Below, piece by piece: positions 23,531 through 34,616 of a stretch of 64,000 nucleotides of DNA. This stretch comes from Mauremys mutica (Eukaryota > Chordata > Testudines > Geoemydidae). Numbering within the stretch: the first letter of the stretch is position 1; the number at the start of each line of letters is the position of its first letter. A program made the translations under genes and the position numbers. The stretch is taken from contig NC_059080.1 of the NCBI RefSeq assembly GCF_020497125.1, forward strand, positions 48,301,563-48,365,562, written 5' to 3'. Under the pieces are notes generated by a model. It was not told where the DNA came from, searched no databases, and worked only from the letters and a program-made list of their open reading frames with translations.

Positions 23531-24856
23531 GTGAGGACACTGCCTCAAGCTCTGGGCAGCCCCTCTCATTCCACTCAGAGTCAGCATCCCAGGAAGTCTC
23601 TGCTGACAGACTGGGGCTGGTTTCCCTGAGGAGCAAAGTGATGGCATTGCATCCAGTGGACGGCTGCATCCCAAAACGTCTGGGGGGGATGAAAAGAGGA
23701 GAGGCAGCTCCGTCAGTCTCAGAGGCGGGGGCTGGGAGGGCAGGATCAACAGCTAACGGAAGGGCAGGCATGAAGGGAATGAGCATAGACATGATTTCTT
23801 GGAGTGTCGTTACTGTGCTGGATGGACTGGCCAGCCACAGCCTTTAGTAGTGGGCCAGGCATATTGACCTGCAATTCCTTGTCATCTCCAACTTCCCTAT
23901 GTTCACCCACAGAACCACCCACAAGGGAAGCTGGGGAGCTCAGGAGCGTCTCTCCAGATAAGAGAACCTGCTTGGGGCCTTATGCTGCTTAGGTGCTGAC
24001 AGGGGGACAAATAACATGGGAGGAGCAAAGGAACAAGCCAAAGGAGAGAGCATGAGATGGAGAAGGAAAAGGAAAGGCCAGAGCCATGAGGATGCCACTC
24101 CGAGGGGCTGTGGAGAGCCAGAAGATGGGGCACAGAGGTGTCAGTTACAGTAGACTGGGCCCAGCTCCTGAGTGTGTGGCTCCGTCAGCCCCCACTCCCT
24201 TTCGCACCAGGGGCGGGTGTCAATAGACATGCAAGGAGGGTCTACTTTACAGCACCTTGCAGGCCACCGATGACCTCAGCCTGAAGGCTCCAGCCAGGGT
24301 TGTCTCAGCATCTCCATGTGGGGACCTGCGGGTGAGCCCCAGCCCTAGTCTCTTGTTGCCTGGAGCAGCAGGAGTGGGAAGCACGAGCCCAGAGATGGGA
24401 GCGTGTGCTGGGTGGGGCTGGGCTATCTCATGTGTGGTGATGGAGCCCCCAGATAGAAGGGTAGTGGTTGTACCACCATGCCGTGAGGGTGAGGGGATAT
24501 AACACTGGGGCACAGGGGAGGGTCTGGGGGACTTACTAGGGGTGAAGAGGAGCCATGGAGCAGCCCTTCAGCCAGTGCTGCTTATTGTGTGGGCCTGGTT
24601 TGAAAGTGGCATCAGGCCTGTCCTTGGAGGGGAGAAGGTCAGCAAGGCACAGCTGCTAGCTCAGGGGTCGGGGGGGCTGAGTTTAAGCCATGTGATGCAG
24701 CCTTGAGTAAGTTAGGTACCTGCATCTCAGGATCTGCCTTTCACTCACTCACCAGGATAGCTGGGCTCTGGCCCTGTGTGCTCATGCGCTGTGCCATATA
24801 AAGCAGTGTGTAATTTGCTCTTTACCCTTGTGCCTTATTTTCCATTCTGTGGCTAG
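23531..24856. other. Intron, nothing recognised
   Basis: Includes a purine-rich stretch (24010-24090, AGGAGCAAAGG-type). No exon or named repeat seen between exons 9 and 10. Confidence 0.5.
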
Positions 24857-25056
24857 GAATTGCAATTGCAACTGGAGTCCGCCCAGGACATGCTGGGGGC
24901 CGTCAGGAAGCAACTGTCCGATTGCCAGCAGGAGGTGCAGGTGGCAGAGCAGCAGCTGCAGGAGCAGAGGCAAGAGCGTGAGGAGCTGGCCAGAGCCCTG
25001 CAGGATTGCAGGCGGGACTTGCAGCACTGTAAATCCTCAGTGGAGATTCTCAGCAG
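24857..25056 (+). CDS. CROCC2: CROCC2 exon 10 of 19 in window
   Basis: 200 bases, acceptor TCTGTGGCTAG, donor GTGCAC, phase 0 to 2. Begins ELQLQLESAQDML and ends SSVEILSR, matching the CROCC2 segment after the linker, including the LRKQLSD-type block of rootletin. It restarts uninterrupted heptads after the exon 9 break. Confidence 0.88.
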
Positions 25057-25379
25057 GTGCACATGGGAGCAGGATACGGGGGATCGATAATTACGGTACT
25101 GTCAGGAGCCACCATACCCCTGGCGTGGCCTGGCTGAGGATGGAGTCACTCTTCCACCCCCAAGAGTAATGCACGTGACAAGCCTGTGGTATGGTCCAGA
25201 TTGGAAAGGGTGTCACTCCATAGTGCTGTGTTCAGGATTAAACAACCCCTGCAGATGTTCAGCCTTTGGAGTCTCAGTCCAAGCAAAAGGGAACCAGCCC
25301 ATTGCAGGTCTCTGGCGTTTTGGGCTCACTCAGACTGCTCATATTACTGGAGCTGGTCTAAACTTTTATTGGACAAAAA

Positions 25380-25690
25380 TATGGCTGTCTTTGGAAATTA
25401 ACATTTTCACGGAAAAGTTTTGTTTTCTTTTATTAATCTTCTGGGTTTTTAACCAACAAAATCCAGTTATTTCAGCTTTGGGGCTTTTGATTTCTTCCTT
25501 TCCCCTTCTCTCCTTTTCCGCATATGGGGAAAAAGGGGAGAGAAAGGGGAAAAACCTCCAACATCCAAACCTCAGCTTCCTGCTTCAAAAAACAAAACAA
25601 AGAAAAAATTTTTGTTCTTTGTTTTTGACAAAAAAGGAAAATTTCAGATTAATTTGTGAAACACATTTCAACATCCATTTGTGAGCAGCT
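25380..25690. repeat. A/T-rich repeat with a large central hairpin
   Basis: Text such as CATTTTCACGGAAAAGTTTT and GAAACACATTTCAACATCC resembles the repeat at 27300-27700. In the middle, about 25497-25555, CCCCTTCTCTCC and GGGGAGAGAAAGGGG are near-complementary arms around CGCATATG. Confidence 0.55.
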
Positions 25691-25834
25691 CTCCATTTTA
25701 AGGAGACATAGGTAATGAGACCCAATCATGTATACAGACATGCACTGGTGAGCAGGCAGAGAGGAGAATGAGTCCTGTCCTCCATGCAAATAGAAGGTTC
25801 TGAGGAGCTTCCAGTCTGAGGACTGGGGCTGCCA

Positions 25835-25912
25835 GATTAGACGCGATAGTTCGAACTCCGAGAAGTCGAACTCACCGGGTCGACCCGGCTGGTAAGTGTA
25901 GACTAGCCCTCA
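25835..25912. repeat. Fragment of a nonautonomous DNA repeat
   Basis: TTCGAACTCCGAGAAGTCGA and GTAAGTGTAGACTAGCCC are words of a common turtle hAT-like element. It ends 22 bases before the exon 11 acceptor. Only one end is visible. Confidence 0.45.
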
Positions 25913-25934
25913 CAGTTTCCCTTCCCCCCCTCAG

Positions 25935-26117
25935 GGAGAAGGAGACCAGAGAGGCCATGGTGGGAACTCTGAGCGAGCAGGTGGACTCCTCCCATCTGGA
26001 GGTGGAAAGGCTGAGGACGCGCACCATGGAGCTGCAGAGGCAGCAAAGCCTCCTGGAGGAGCAGAAGGAGGAGCTGGCAAAAGAGCGGGAGAGAGCAAGA
26101 AAGGAGCTGGAGCAAGG
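25935..26117 (+). CDS. CROCC2: CROCC2 exon 11 of 19 in window
   Basis: 183 bases, acceptor CCCCCCTCAG, donor GTGAGG, joined to exon 10 through a split Arg codon (REKETREAMVGTLSEQ). Strong Glu/Gln/Arg coiled coil ending ERARKELEQG. A fragment of a dispersed repeat ends just before the acceptor. Confidence 0.88.
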
Positions 26118-26565
26118 GTGAGGTGCCTCACATCTGCCCACATTACTATGGCATGCAGGGCAGTCCTGCTAGGGGGAGAGGGTGCTGATTCCCCACTCCA
26201 CGCTGATGTAACGGACAATGCTGGGGGAGATGGCCCAGCATCCCCCTGTTAGGGAACCCACTTGGAACCATGCACTGAAGTGATGCAGGACTGGGGTGCA
26301 GCCTTAACTGAAAGGTAGCAGTGAAGCAGGCGTGGCTGGGGAGCTGCTCACAATGTACATGACTGTAGGTTTCATTGCTATGGGAGAGTAAGCCCAGCTA
26401 GTCATTTACAATGATTCGAAGGAAGCGTAAACTCCTCACAGATCAGAGTGGCAGCATTCACAGCCACACAGCGCTCGCGTGGCAAATGGCGCAGGCCAGC
26501 GGAAAAGTAAGGCCCTAGACTTCGCTGGAGAAATCATTTTCCTCCCTTTTGCGTGACTCCTGTAG
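26118..26565. other. Intron, nothing recognised
   Basis: Unique-looking sequence between exons 11 and 12. Confidence 0.5.
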
Positions 26566-26710
26566 GCAGAGGTCCCTGGAGCAGTTAGAAGAGAAGACCT
26601 CAGCCTTGAAGAAGGAGCTGGTGGTGGTAAAGGAGTCCTTGAACCAGGCCATCCTGGAGAAGGACGTGCTGGAGAATGAGAAGGAATGTGTAAGCTGTGC
26701 TCTGTCTAAA
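26566..26710 (+). CDS. CROCC2: CROCC2 exon 12 of 19 in window
   Basis: 145 bases, acceptor GACTCCTGTAG, donor GTAAGA. A split Gly codon joins it to exon 11. Contains RSLEQLEEKTSALKKELV, equivalent to the RQLEQLEGKRSVLAKEL block of rootletin, and ends CVSCALSK in phase 0. Confidence 0.9.
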
Positions 26711-27299
26711 GTAAGAATGGCGATGGTGTCCTAGGAGCTTGGCTAGCGATCAACTGTTTCATGCACTTCACAGGCCAGTGTGTTCCCTTACCGAAGGCAT
26801 TTTTCCTCATCTACCTCACCTCTACTTCTCCTGTCAGTTCACCTCCTCTGGGGAACCGAGTTTGGGTTTGTACCACACTGTTCATGCTCAGCTTTTCCAA
26901 AAGCACTTAGAAGTGATGAGCTAGATCCTATTGCCAGGCAGTGGCTGGCAGGCAAACAGAGCAGCTGTAACTTATCACCCAGAGAGCCCTGGGCCTGGGG
27001 TCATCAACCTGTGATCCCATCTCCAGTGGGAAAATGCCAGTGGATCCTTACTTCCCACCTAGATTCCCACTAGAACGTGACTGATGGAATGCTAATGTGT
27101 CTGGTATGAACGACAGCATCTCTGACGACGAAGCATCACTCTGGGTCTGAACCGCATTATCAGCACAGACCATGAACCCAAATCCTAGTAGGAGACAGGT
27201 CTTCCATGGAAGTGGGATTTTCAAACCACCCACCTGCTTTAGGAGTAGGAGTCCCATTTCCTTTCAGTGAGACTTGGGCTCCTAAGTAGAACCAGATGG

Positions 27300-27700
27300 G
27301 TTTTTTGTCTGAAACTTGTTTCAGCAAAAAAAATGCAGATTTGCTGACGCCAAAATGATTTGCAGATTTGTGTCAGCGACGCTGAATTGCTTGGGCTTGA
27401 AATATTTCCTTTTGAAAAAGTTGAAATATTTTGTTTCAACATTTTTGAAGCGAAACATTTTGATTGTTTGAATTGAGTTTTCACTGAGAAATTTTGTTCA
27501 ATTTAATTTTTAAAAGATTAAAAAATGTGAAACATTCAAAATGCAAATGAAATGTTTCATTTGACCAGAAATGATTTTTTCCCCCACTTTTCTTTTTGTC
27601 AAAAAAATTTCATTTTCGGGTCAACCCAAAACAATTTTTTTCTGATTTTTTGGAACCTAAATGAATAATCAGTTATTCACCCCGCCCTACTCTGAAGTCA
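27300..27700. repeat. A/T-rich dispersed repeat with GAAATATTT/AAACATTT words
   Basis: A/T-rich block dominated by repeated TTGAAATATTT and GAAACATTTTG words, shared in style with 25380-25690. Class not identified; probably a nonautonomous element. Confidence 0.45.
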
Positions 27701-29230
27701 CTGAGGCTATGTTGGAATCCCACCCAGTCTTCCAGCCTGAAGGCGGGAGTGACACCGGCTGAGTTGTATGGCAAGCAGGAGGCACAAAGTCATTGTCCAT
27801 TGGCATTAGTTTCTCACACAGCCATAGGGGCTGGGAGGACAGGGCTCTGGGAGAGTGGTGGGTGAGATGCCAGTGCATGGCATGACATCATTAGGAGCTG
27901 ATATTTCAAAATGGAAAATGTGTTACAAGTTCATTTCTTTGCTTGGAAATAACATGCCCACTACAGGCATGACCCAATGCCTGTTGAAGTCAGTGGGTAT
28001 TAAACTGGGCTCCAGTGAATAACTACTGAGCAGCAGCCATCCCTATGACAATAGCAGAATGATCTGCCCAGAGCTAAATCCATGCACCAAGAATTCTGTT
28101 AGGCAGCATTTTCAGAGGTACTAACTTTTCCAAACTAGTATATTACTTGCCACATAATAATAGCACTGCCTTGCAACAACTGTGTCAGATCACACTTCAT
28201 CTTCAGTGGGGTGGGGGATGTCCCGATTGGGGAACATGTTTTTTTTCCCAGGAAAGAAGGGTTTCCTTGTCTCACTCAATAGTGTTCACTCTTCTAGGAA
28301 ATCCTAGAGAGCAACTAGCAGTGAGCTGAGGGTAGAATGGGTGGGAGAGCTTTTTAAAAATGTCCTAACCCCAGATGAGTAATATCATATAGAGCTTGCT
28401 GTCAACAATTCCTTTGCAGGGGCTGAAGTACCGTGCCCCATCACTGTAGGTGCAGTCTGCTGGATTGCTTGCTGACCCAGCAGAGTGGACCTTACCCAAA
28501 GGGTCCATCAGGAAGCATGTGCAGGTCTAACTTATGGCACTTAGTAACAGTGGCGGGGCTAGCGAAGGAGTCTGGCACCCAGGTGCTGGTCTTGTCTGTG
28601 GGTGAAATGAGCTATAGGGTTCAAGTGTGGCACAGCTGGCATGGGAGGCAAGCCCCCAGGAGGAATTCTCGTTAATGCATCAGTAGCCATTGGCCTGGCT
28701 GAGAATTTCAGAGGCTCCACAGTGACAGTAGGAACCTGGGAACAAATCTTGTTAGTATTTGATACAGCCTTGCAAAGACCAGAAAGCTGTAGCATCCCAG
28801 TCTGAACTGGCACTGTTCAGCCCCCATCGGGATGTACCCTGCTGTGGGGACATGAGTTGCAGGAGGCATTGGGCACTCATTGGGGTGAGTTCAATGGGAG
28901 TTTTGCTTGAGGATGGACTGTGGGATTTGGCTCACAGATTGCCCGGGTCTGCTCCCTATGAACCACATAGTGGGATCTGCAGCTATAGCAGCCTAACCAC
29001 TAACTTCCCACCAGATGAACTCAGAGCATCCCAGACCCTTCTGATATCAGTGCTTCAACCCCAGCGTGTATTGCAGAGCCCAGGCCAGAGACTTCCTCGC
29101 ACTGTGCCTCAGTTCGTCACTAGAGTGGAGCAGAGGCTCCTGAATCTCGGGGACAAGGAAGGTTTTACCTCATTGTGGTTGGAAAAACTCCCAGCCAGTG
29201 TTTAAGTGCTGAGGTCTCCCTTCTCCCCAG
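27701..29230. other. Intron, nothing recognised
   Basis: Contains a short GTTGAAGTCAGTGGGTATT palindromic word near 27984. No exon or delimitable element seen. Confidence 0.45.
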
Positions 29231-29377
29231 GCCAAGACCAACAGTGCTAAGCTAGAACTAGCCATAAACAAGCTGAGATCGGAGGACTCTGAGCTGAGAG
29301 ACTCACTGGCCAAGATGGGGGCTCTGGCTGAAGGTCTTGCCCAGGACAAGGTCAACCTCAACCGCCTTCTCTTGCAG
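29231..29377 (+). CDS. CROCC2: CROCC2 exon 13 of 19 in window
   Basis: 147 bases, 49 codons, phase 0/0, acceptor TTCTCCCCAG, donor GTAACA. Encodes LRSEDSELRDSLAKM and EGLAQDKVNLNRLLLQ. The conserved LAQDK.NLNRL block of rootletins is clear. A minisatellite-like C-rich array starts about 20 bases after the donor. Confidence 0.92.
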
Positions 29378-29399
29378 GTAACAGACCTTACCCTGCCCA

Positions 29400-29960
29400 T
29401 GGCCTCCACTGCAACACCTACACTCACCTCACATGCGCTCTGCCCCTGTGCCCCTCATAAACACCCCAGCCTACACCCTCCATGCTACCCCTGTGTCCAT
29501 CACACAGCCCTGCCCACGCACCCCCTGTGCCCATCACAAACATCCACCTACATCCTCTGTGCTGCCCCTGTGCCCCTCACAAACACCCCAGCCTACACCC
29601 TCCATGCTACCCCTGTGTCCATCACACAGCCCTGCCCACGCACCCCCTGTGCCCATCACAAACATCCACCTACATCCTCTGTGCTGCCCTCGTGCCACTC
29701 ACACACCCCTGCCCTGCACTCTGCCCCGCACTCTGCCCCTGTGCTGCTCACACGCCCCTGCCCTGCGCTCGGCCCCTGTGCCCATCACACACCCCCACCC
29801 TGTGCTCTGGCCCTGTGCCCATCACAAACACCCTAGCCTACGTCCTGTGCTCTGCCCCTGTACACCCCACCTGCACTCTGCCCGTGCCCCCACATGCTCC
29901 TGCCCTGTGCTCTGCCCCTGTGCCCCTCACATGCCGACCCCCAGCCCATGACCTGCGTTC
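29400..29960. repeat. C-rich minisatellite with a 122-bp higher-order unit
   Basis: Short variants of TGCCCCTGTGCCCCTCACA are arranged so that a block near 29461 recurs at 29583 almost unchanged (period 122). The 411-codon + frame (29482-30717) that starts here is a translation of this array and of following intron. It has no domain or splice support. Confidence 0.85.
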
Positions 29961-31504
29961 TGTCACTCAGCACTGGCCCACAGGAGCTGGTTCCGTTATT
30001 CCATGCCAGAGCACTGTTAGGTACCCAGCCAAGATGTGCCAGCTGCAGGGCATCACCACAGCCCAGCCCAGGGAAGTGCCTCTCACTCCTTTGAAAGGGG
30101 CAGTTCCTGAACTTGGCTACAAGGTGCATGTGTCTGGGTGGGCAGGGTTAGGTCCCTTTGAGTGGGCTGTGCCCCTCCCTTCTCCACGGGCCCTCCCTGC
30201 CCACCCCCATCCCCCACTCCCCAGAGCATCTCCCCTCCCTGCTCTCATTCAGCTCCTCTCTCCCTGGCCTCCTTCTTGCTTCTCCCACTCCTGGCTGCAG
30301 ATTTCTATGCCAGGGCCTGCTGGATCCAGCCCCTTCCTGCTGGGGCTGCCAGGTGGATCCAGAGAGAAGGGCGGGATTACTCTGAAACAGAAACATCTTA
30401 CTCTGCCAAGTGAAAAGCATCCCTCTTGTTCTAGTGGCTGGGAACCCCCTCAGTGGGAGAGTAGGCTGCAGGACAAAGGCAGAGCCCCCCCATCCCCACC
30501 CCAGCGCACCGAGCCATGCAGGACTGCTCTCTGTTGCCCATTCCTACCATTGGGGGGCATTCCTGTAGCACCTAGAGGCCCCATCCAGGATCAGGACCCG
30601 CCGAAGAGCTTACCGGGTAAAGAAAGGAGGGTGGGAGAAAGTAAATGTCATTGTCCCTTTTACCACTGGAAAGCGGAAGCCCAAAGAGAGGAAGGGCAGG
30701 ATCCACAAGAGACATAGGCACCGAGCTCCCATTGATTCAGTGGGAGTTAAGCACCGTCTGTCAGCATCTCCCGGAGAAGCCCTGCCCCAGAGCACCCAGG
30801 CTGGTGGGTGAGGTTTGCCCTCTCCAACCTGCTGGTGTGGGGAATGCAGGCAGCCGGAGTGCGTTCTCTTTAGCGGTTCCCCCTCAGTTCTAAGCCATGG
30901 GATGTTCGCTTCGAGTTTCTTTAACCCTGGGCTGTGCCAGAAATGTTTTAGCCTCATGAGCACTGTCCCAGCAGGGCTTGTAACTTCAGCGAGGCCTGAC
31001 ATGGAGGGTAGCATGGCAGTCCCATGCTTGACTGCTTGTGCCAACAGCGGGTAGAACTTCCAAGGCACTTCAAGCACTGCCCAGCTCTGCCCATGAGCCT
31101 GGACCTTGCTTATGCACCATGCAGGAGGCTTCACCTCGCTTCTGCACCTTGCCAGCTCAGCCTATGGCACTTGAGCTCTCAGGAGCCACTGTGAAGTCAC
31201 GTCTCGCTAGTGTGACCATCAGAGCCTCCAAGTTCTATGGGCATGAAGGAATTGCAGTCCCCAGGCCCTGCCAGGTCTGAGTTAGGGTTGGGGATATATT
31301 CCCTATCCAGGGAACATCCTCAGGCTGAGAACGGATCCCCCATGGCAACAGCAACTGTCCTCTCTGCAGCTGAGCTTCTAACAGCAGGCTAGCTCCGACT
31401 CTAGACCCCCCTGCCCTTCACTCTTGTCAAGTCTGTAGGGTATTTCCTCCCGGGGCTGGCCCCTTATCCCACTGCCCTCTCTTTGGCTTTTGGGTGTGGT
31501 GAAG
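29961..31504. other. Intron, nothing recognised
   Basis: GC-rich unique sequence. Long frames lack coiled-coil or other domain character. Confidence 0.5.
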
Positions 31505-31735
31505 CTGGAGGAGGAGAAGAGCTCGCTGCTGGAGCAGAGGCGGGAGCTGGAGCAGGAGCGAGCTGGCCTGCGAGAGCAATTGGCACACCTGGAGCAGGAG
31601 CTGGCATGGATTAGCGCAGCCAGGCAGGAGCTGGAGCAGAGCTGCCAGGTGGCAGAGGAGAGGCAAGAGGCACTGGGGGAAGAGATGAGGTTGCTGCACA
31701 GGGAAAAAGCCCAGCTGCAGGATCACCTGACGCAG
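31505..31735 (+). CDS. CROCC2: CROCC2 exon 14 of 19 in window
   Basis: 231 bases, 77 codons, phase 0/0, donor GTGAGA. The acceptor is unusual: AG follows GGTGTGGTGA, with the pyrimidine tract 20-35 bases upstream. LEEEKSSLLEQRRELEQE fits rootletin's LEEEKSALQGRQRQ directly after the preceding exon's Gln, which fixes the start. Very regular coiled coil. Confidence 0.88.
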
Positions 31736-32195
31736 GTGAGAGCAGGCCCAGGTGGGGACCTGCCCCAGATAACGATCCCTCCCTGCACACTGCTGTGCAA
31801 GAGCCAGGCTTCCCTTTGTGGCAAAGGTCTTCCTCCCCCATGCCTGCTCTTCTCCATTCCTCGCTTGTGGCGGCTTTGCTGTCAGCCAGCTGGTTCCTGG
31901 GGCAACTGGGAGCCACAGGAGCAGACTGGGAAAAAGATGGGGACGCAGAGAGCAAATCCCACCAAGAAATGACCTACCCCACCTGTATCCCTGGCGCAGA
32001 ATACTGCCCTGGTGTGCCTGGCTGGTGAGGTGAGGAGGGTCCGAGGGGGACTAGCCCTCCCATGGGCATCTGCCTCCCTCCCTCTCTGCTGCCTGCAGTA
32101 GGGGTAGCCAGCAAAAGGGACTCCGGGAGCATGGAGGGCCCAGTCACACCCTTTGCTCTCTAGCTTTGCTCACCTTCCTTTCTCGCTCTTCCAAG

Positions 32196-32389
32196 GCGAG
32201 CAGCCAGCAGCACACTCTGAGTGAGCAGCTGGCGCACAGTCACCAGGAGCTGGAGATTCAGGCCGATGCCCTGCTCCGCACTGCCCAGGAGAAGGAGGAG
32301 CTCGCTAAGGAGAAGGCACAGCTGGCTGTGGAGTTCAGTGTACTGGAGAGGCAGAGAAAGGGCCTGCTGGAAGAGACAGACATGCTCAG
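32196..32389 (+). CDS. CROCC2: CROCC2 exon 15 of 19 in window
   Basis: 194 bases, acceptor CGCTCTTCCAAG, donor GTACCC (non-consensus at +4 to +6). Encodes TLSEQLAHSHQELEIQADAL and ends GLLEETDMLR, with the Arg codon split into exon 16. It matches the EKEALAKE..L block order of rootletins. Confidence 0.86.
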
Positions 32390-33470
32390 GTACCCCCTCC
32401 TTGCTCTTCAGATCCTGGGAGACTGGCAGAGTCCTGTGGGTCACCTGGAGGCTGGCTAGTCTCTTATTTTGGGGAGGGAGGGCTGTTAAGGGGTGCCGTG
32501 GCAGGGGAGAGAAGGTCTCTTCTCTGTGCCAGGAGCTTCTTGCTCTGGTGCTCCCAGGGCTACCTGCTGGTAAGAGGCTGGGAACAGCCCAGATCAGTAA
32601 TGGAGATAGACCAGAAGGGGCCATTCCCGATGGGGGAAGACAAGGAATGCCAGGAGCCCCACTTCTGCCCAACACGCTCCCCATCCCTGCTGCTGCATCC
32701 ACTCCTCTCCCTCCTGCTGAGGGGCACAGGGGGGCAACTGGTACCCAGCAGCAATGCAGAGCAAGGGAGAGAGTTTCCAGCTAAGCCCACACAGCCAATG
32801 GCCAGCTGGGAGGGTGACTGTTCTCAGCCACTACCAACCTAGGTGGGGAGACATGATGCCCACACTCCCTTGGGCTGGCAGGAATGCCGTGCCAGCTGGC
32901 CTGAGCAGTCATTCACCATGCAGAGGGCTTGCTCCAGCTCCCTAGGCAGTTTGAATGAAAGGATTGTTAATGCTTCACAGTCCTGGTTCTCCTCTGCCAC
33001 ACCCTGGTTGAAATGAAGCCTCACCTGCGCAGGAGGAAGTGGAGTTCTGCCCCCCGATCATAATCTTTGGGCGAGGAGAGCCAGCCCCGTGCCCTGGTTC
33101 TGCCCAGACACGCTGACACAGCCATCACATGTGTGACAGCCAGTATCAGCCACGCTCATGTGGATTTGCTCCCATACCTAGTGGCTGCGGGCAGCTCCAC
33201 AGGGCCTGCTGCTGGGAACACATGTGATGAATGGAGAACAGGAGAGAGGCCCCAAGGAAGCCTGTTTGTGGCAGATGTTTATACAGGGCACACACGGCAT
33301 TCAAGCTGTGGCTGGGACAGCGCTGCATGGCTCATAGCTGAGCCATAAAGGCCTCGGGGCTCAGCATAGACTAAGGTTCCTCCCACAATCAAAGCTCCAA
33401 CTAATTCACTGGAGATCAGGGAAGTGATAGCCTCTATCACTGGCCCTGATTCTTTGCTGCTGTGCCACAG
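32390..33470. other. Intron, nothing recognised
   Basis: Between exons 15 and 16, whose phases join directly. No element named. Confidence 0.5.
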
Positions 33471-33598
33471 AGCTGAGAAGGACTCACTGGAGATCAGCCT
33501 TTTTGAGATGCAGGAGCTAGCAGCACAGCTGGAAGTCCAGAAGGAAAAGCTGGAAGGGGAGAATCAGAGCCTTGACCAGACAAGGCACATGCTTCAAG
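33471..33598 (+). CDS. CROCC2: CROCC2 exon 16 of 19 in window
   Basis: 128 bases, acceptor GCTGTGCCACAG, donor GTAAAG, phase 2 to 1. AEKDSLEISLFEMQELAAQL corresponds to the LE.SLFE.Q..LAQLE block of rootletin and the E..QQLAAQLQ block of CROCC2. Ends RHMLQ plus one base. Confidence 0.9.
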
Positions 33599-33826
33599 GT
33601 AAAGTGTATGTTACTGCCAACCCCCATTTCCCTTCTGTCTGTGGCTTCAGCTCCTGAGCTCAGTACCCTGCCCAAGTGGAGCCATGCCCATGTCCCCTGC
33701 CTTGTGGTATCATGGAGCCCCAGGCCCCATGGCCTGCAGCAGAGAGTAATGCCCGCATTGCACACCTGAGTGCGCTTTACGCAAGCAGGACCCTGGGAGC
33801 CTCACAAGGGTTTCTTTGGTCCACAG

Positions 33827-33996
33827 TGGAGGTGGAGAAGGCCCAGCAGGAGCTGGAGCTGCAGGACACCACCCGGAGGCAGGATATAGAGTCACTGAAG
33901 CAGCAGCTGGCGCAGATGGAACAAGAGACTCAGCTGTCTCTGAAGAACCAGAAGAAGGCCCATGAGGAGGACCTGGCATGGCTGAAACAGGAGAAG
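33827..33996 (+). CDS. CROCC2: CROCC2 exon 17 of 19 in window
   Basis: 170 bases, acceptor TTTGGTCCACAG, donor GTGAGA, 56 codons plus two bases completing a Val. Contains IESLKQQLAQMEQETQ and KKAHEEDLAWLKQEK; the AHEEDL..L..EK block is conserved in rootletin. The next exon lies 21.7 kb downstream, beyond the minisatellite and nested retroelements. Confidence 0.92.
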
Positions 33997-34103
33997 GTGA
34001 GAGCTGTAGCCTCCAGCCTCAGTGAGAGAGGAGCCCTACTGGGCTGCAAACTGCAACTAGACATATTTGCAGTAGAAATGAGGTAAACAGGTAGCATTGA
34101 GGA

Positions 34104-34616
34104 TAACGTAACCATGGGTGCCTTACCCAGGGCATGGCGAACCCTGGGTAACGTATCATCAGGCTCCCTACCCAGGGCATGGTGACCCCTGGTTAACATA
34201 CTATGGGACTCCTTATGACAGGCCCGGCGACCCCTGGGTAATGTACCATGATGCGCCTTACTCAGTGCACAGCGACACATGGGTAATTTACCATGGGGCA
34301 CCTTACCCATGGCACGGTGACCCGTAGGTAATGTACCATAGGGTGCCTTAGACAGCGCACGGTGCCTCCTCTGTAAGGTACTATGGGGCCCATTACCCAG
34401 GGCACAGCAACCCCTGGGTAATGTACTATGTGATGCCTTACGCAGGGCACACTGACCCCTGGGTAACATACCATGGGGCGCCTCACCAGGGGCACAGGGC
34501 CCCATAGTTTAGGTACCATGCTGTGCCTTACCCAGGACACGACGACCCCTGGGTAACATACCATGGGGCACCTAACCCTGGGCATGGTGACCCCTGGGCA
34601 ACATATCATGGGGCCC
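34104..34616. repeat. 45-bp minisatellite, block 1 (about 11 units)
   Basis: Tandem 45-base units with the core CCATGGGGCGCCTTACCC then AGGGCACGGTGACCCCTG and GGTAACGTA. Starts about 100 bases after exon 17. Because 45 is a multiple of three, every frame can stay open and yields repeated-peptide ORFs that are not genes. Interrupted at 34617 by an LTR retrotransposon. Confidence 0.95.

Noticed and set aside
29482..30717. 411-codon open frame on the + strand
   Set aside because: Starts inside a C-rich minisatellite and runs on into intron; Pro/His/Cys repeat peptide, no domain, no splice logic, lies between two confirmed CROCC2 exons.
32160..32702. 180-codon minus-strand frame opposite exon 15
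   Set aside because: Shadow of the plus-strand coiled-coil exon; Leu/Gln-rich because it is the reverse of Glu/Gln/Lys codons.
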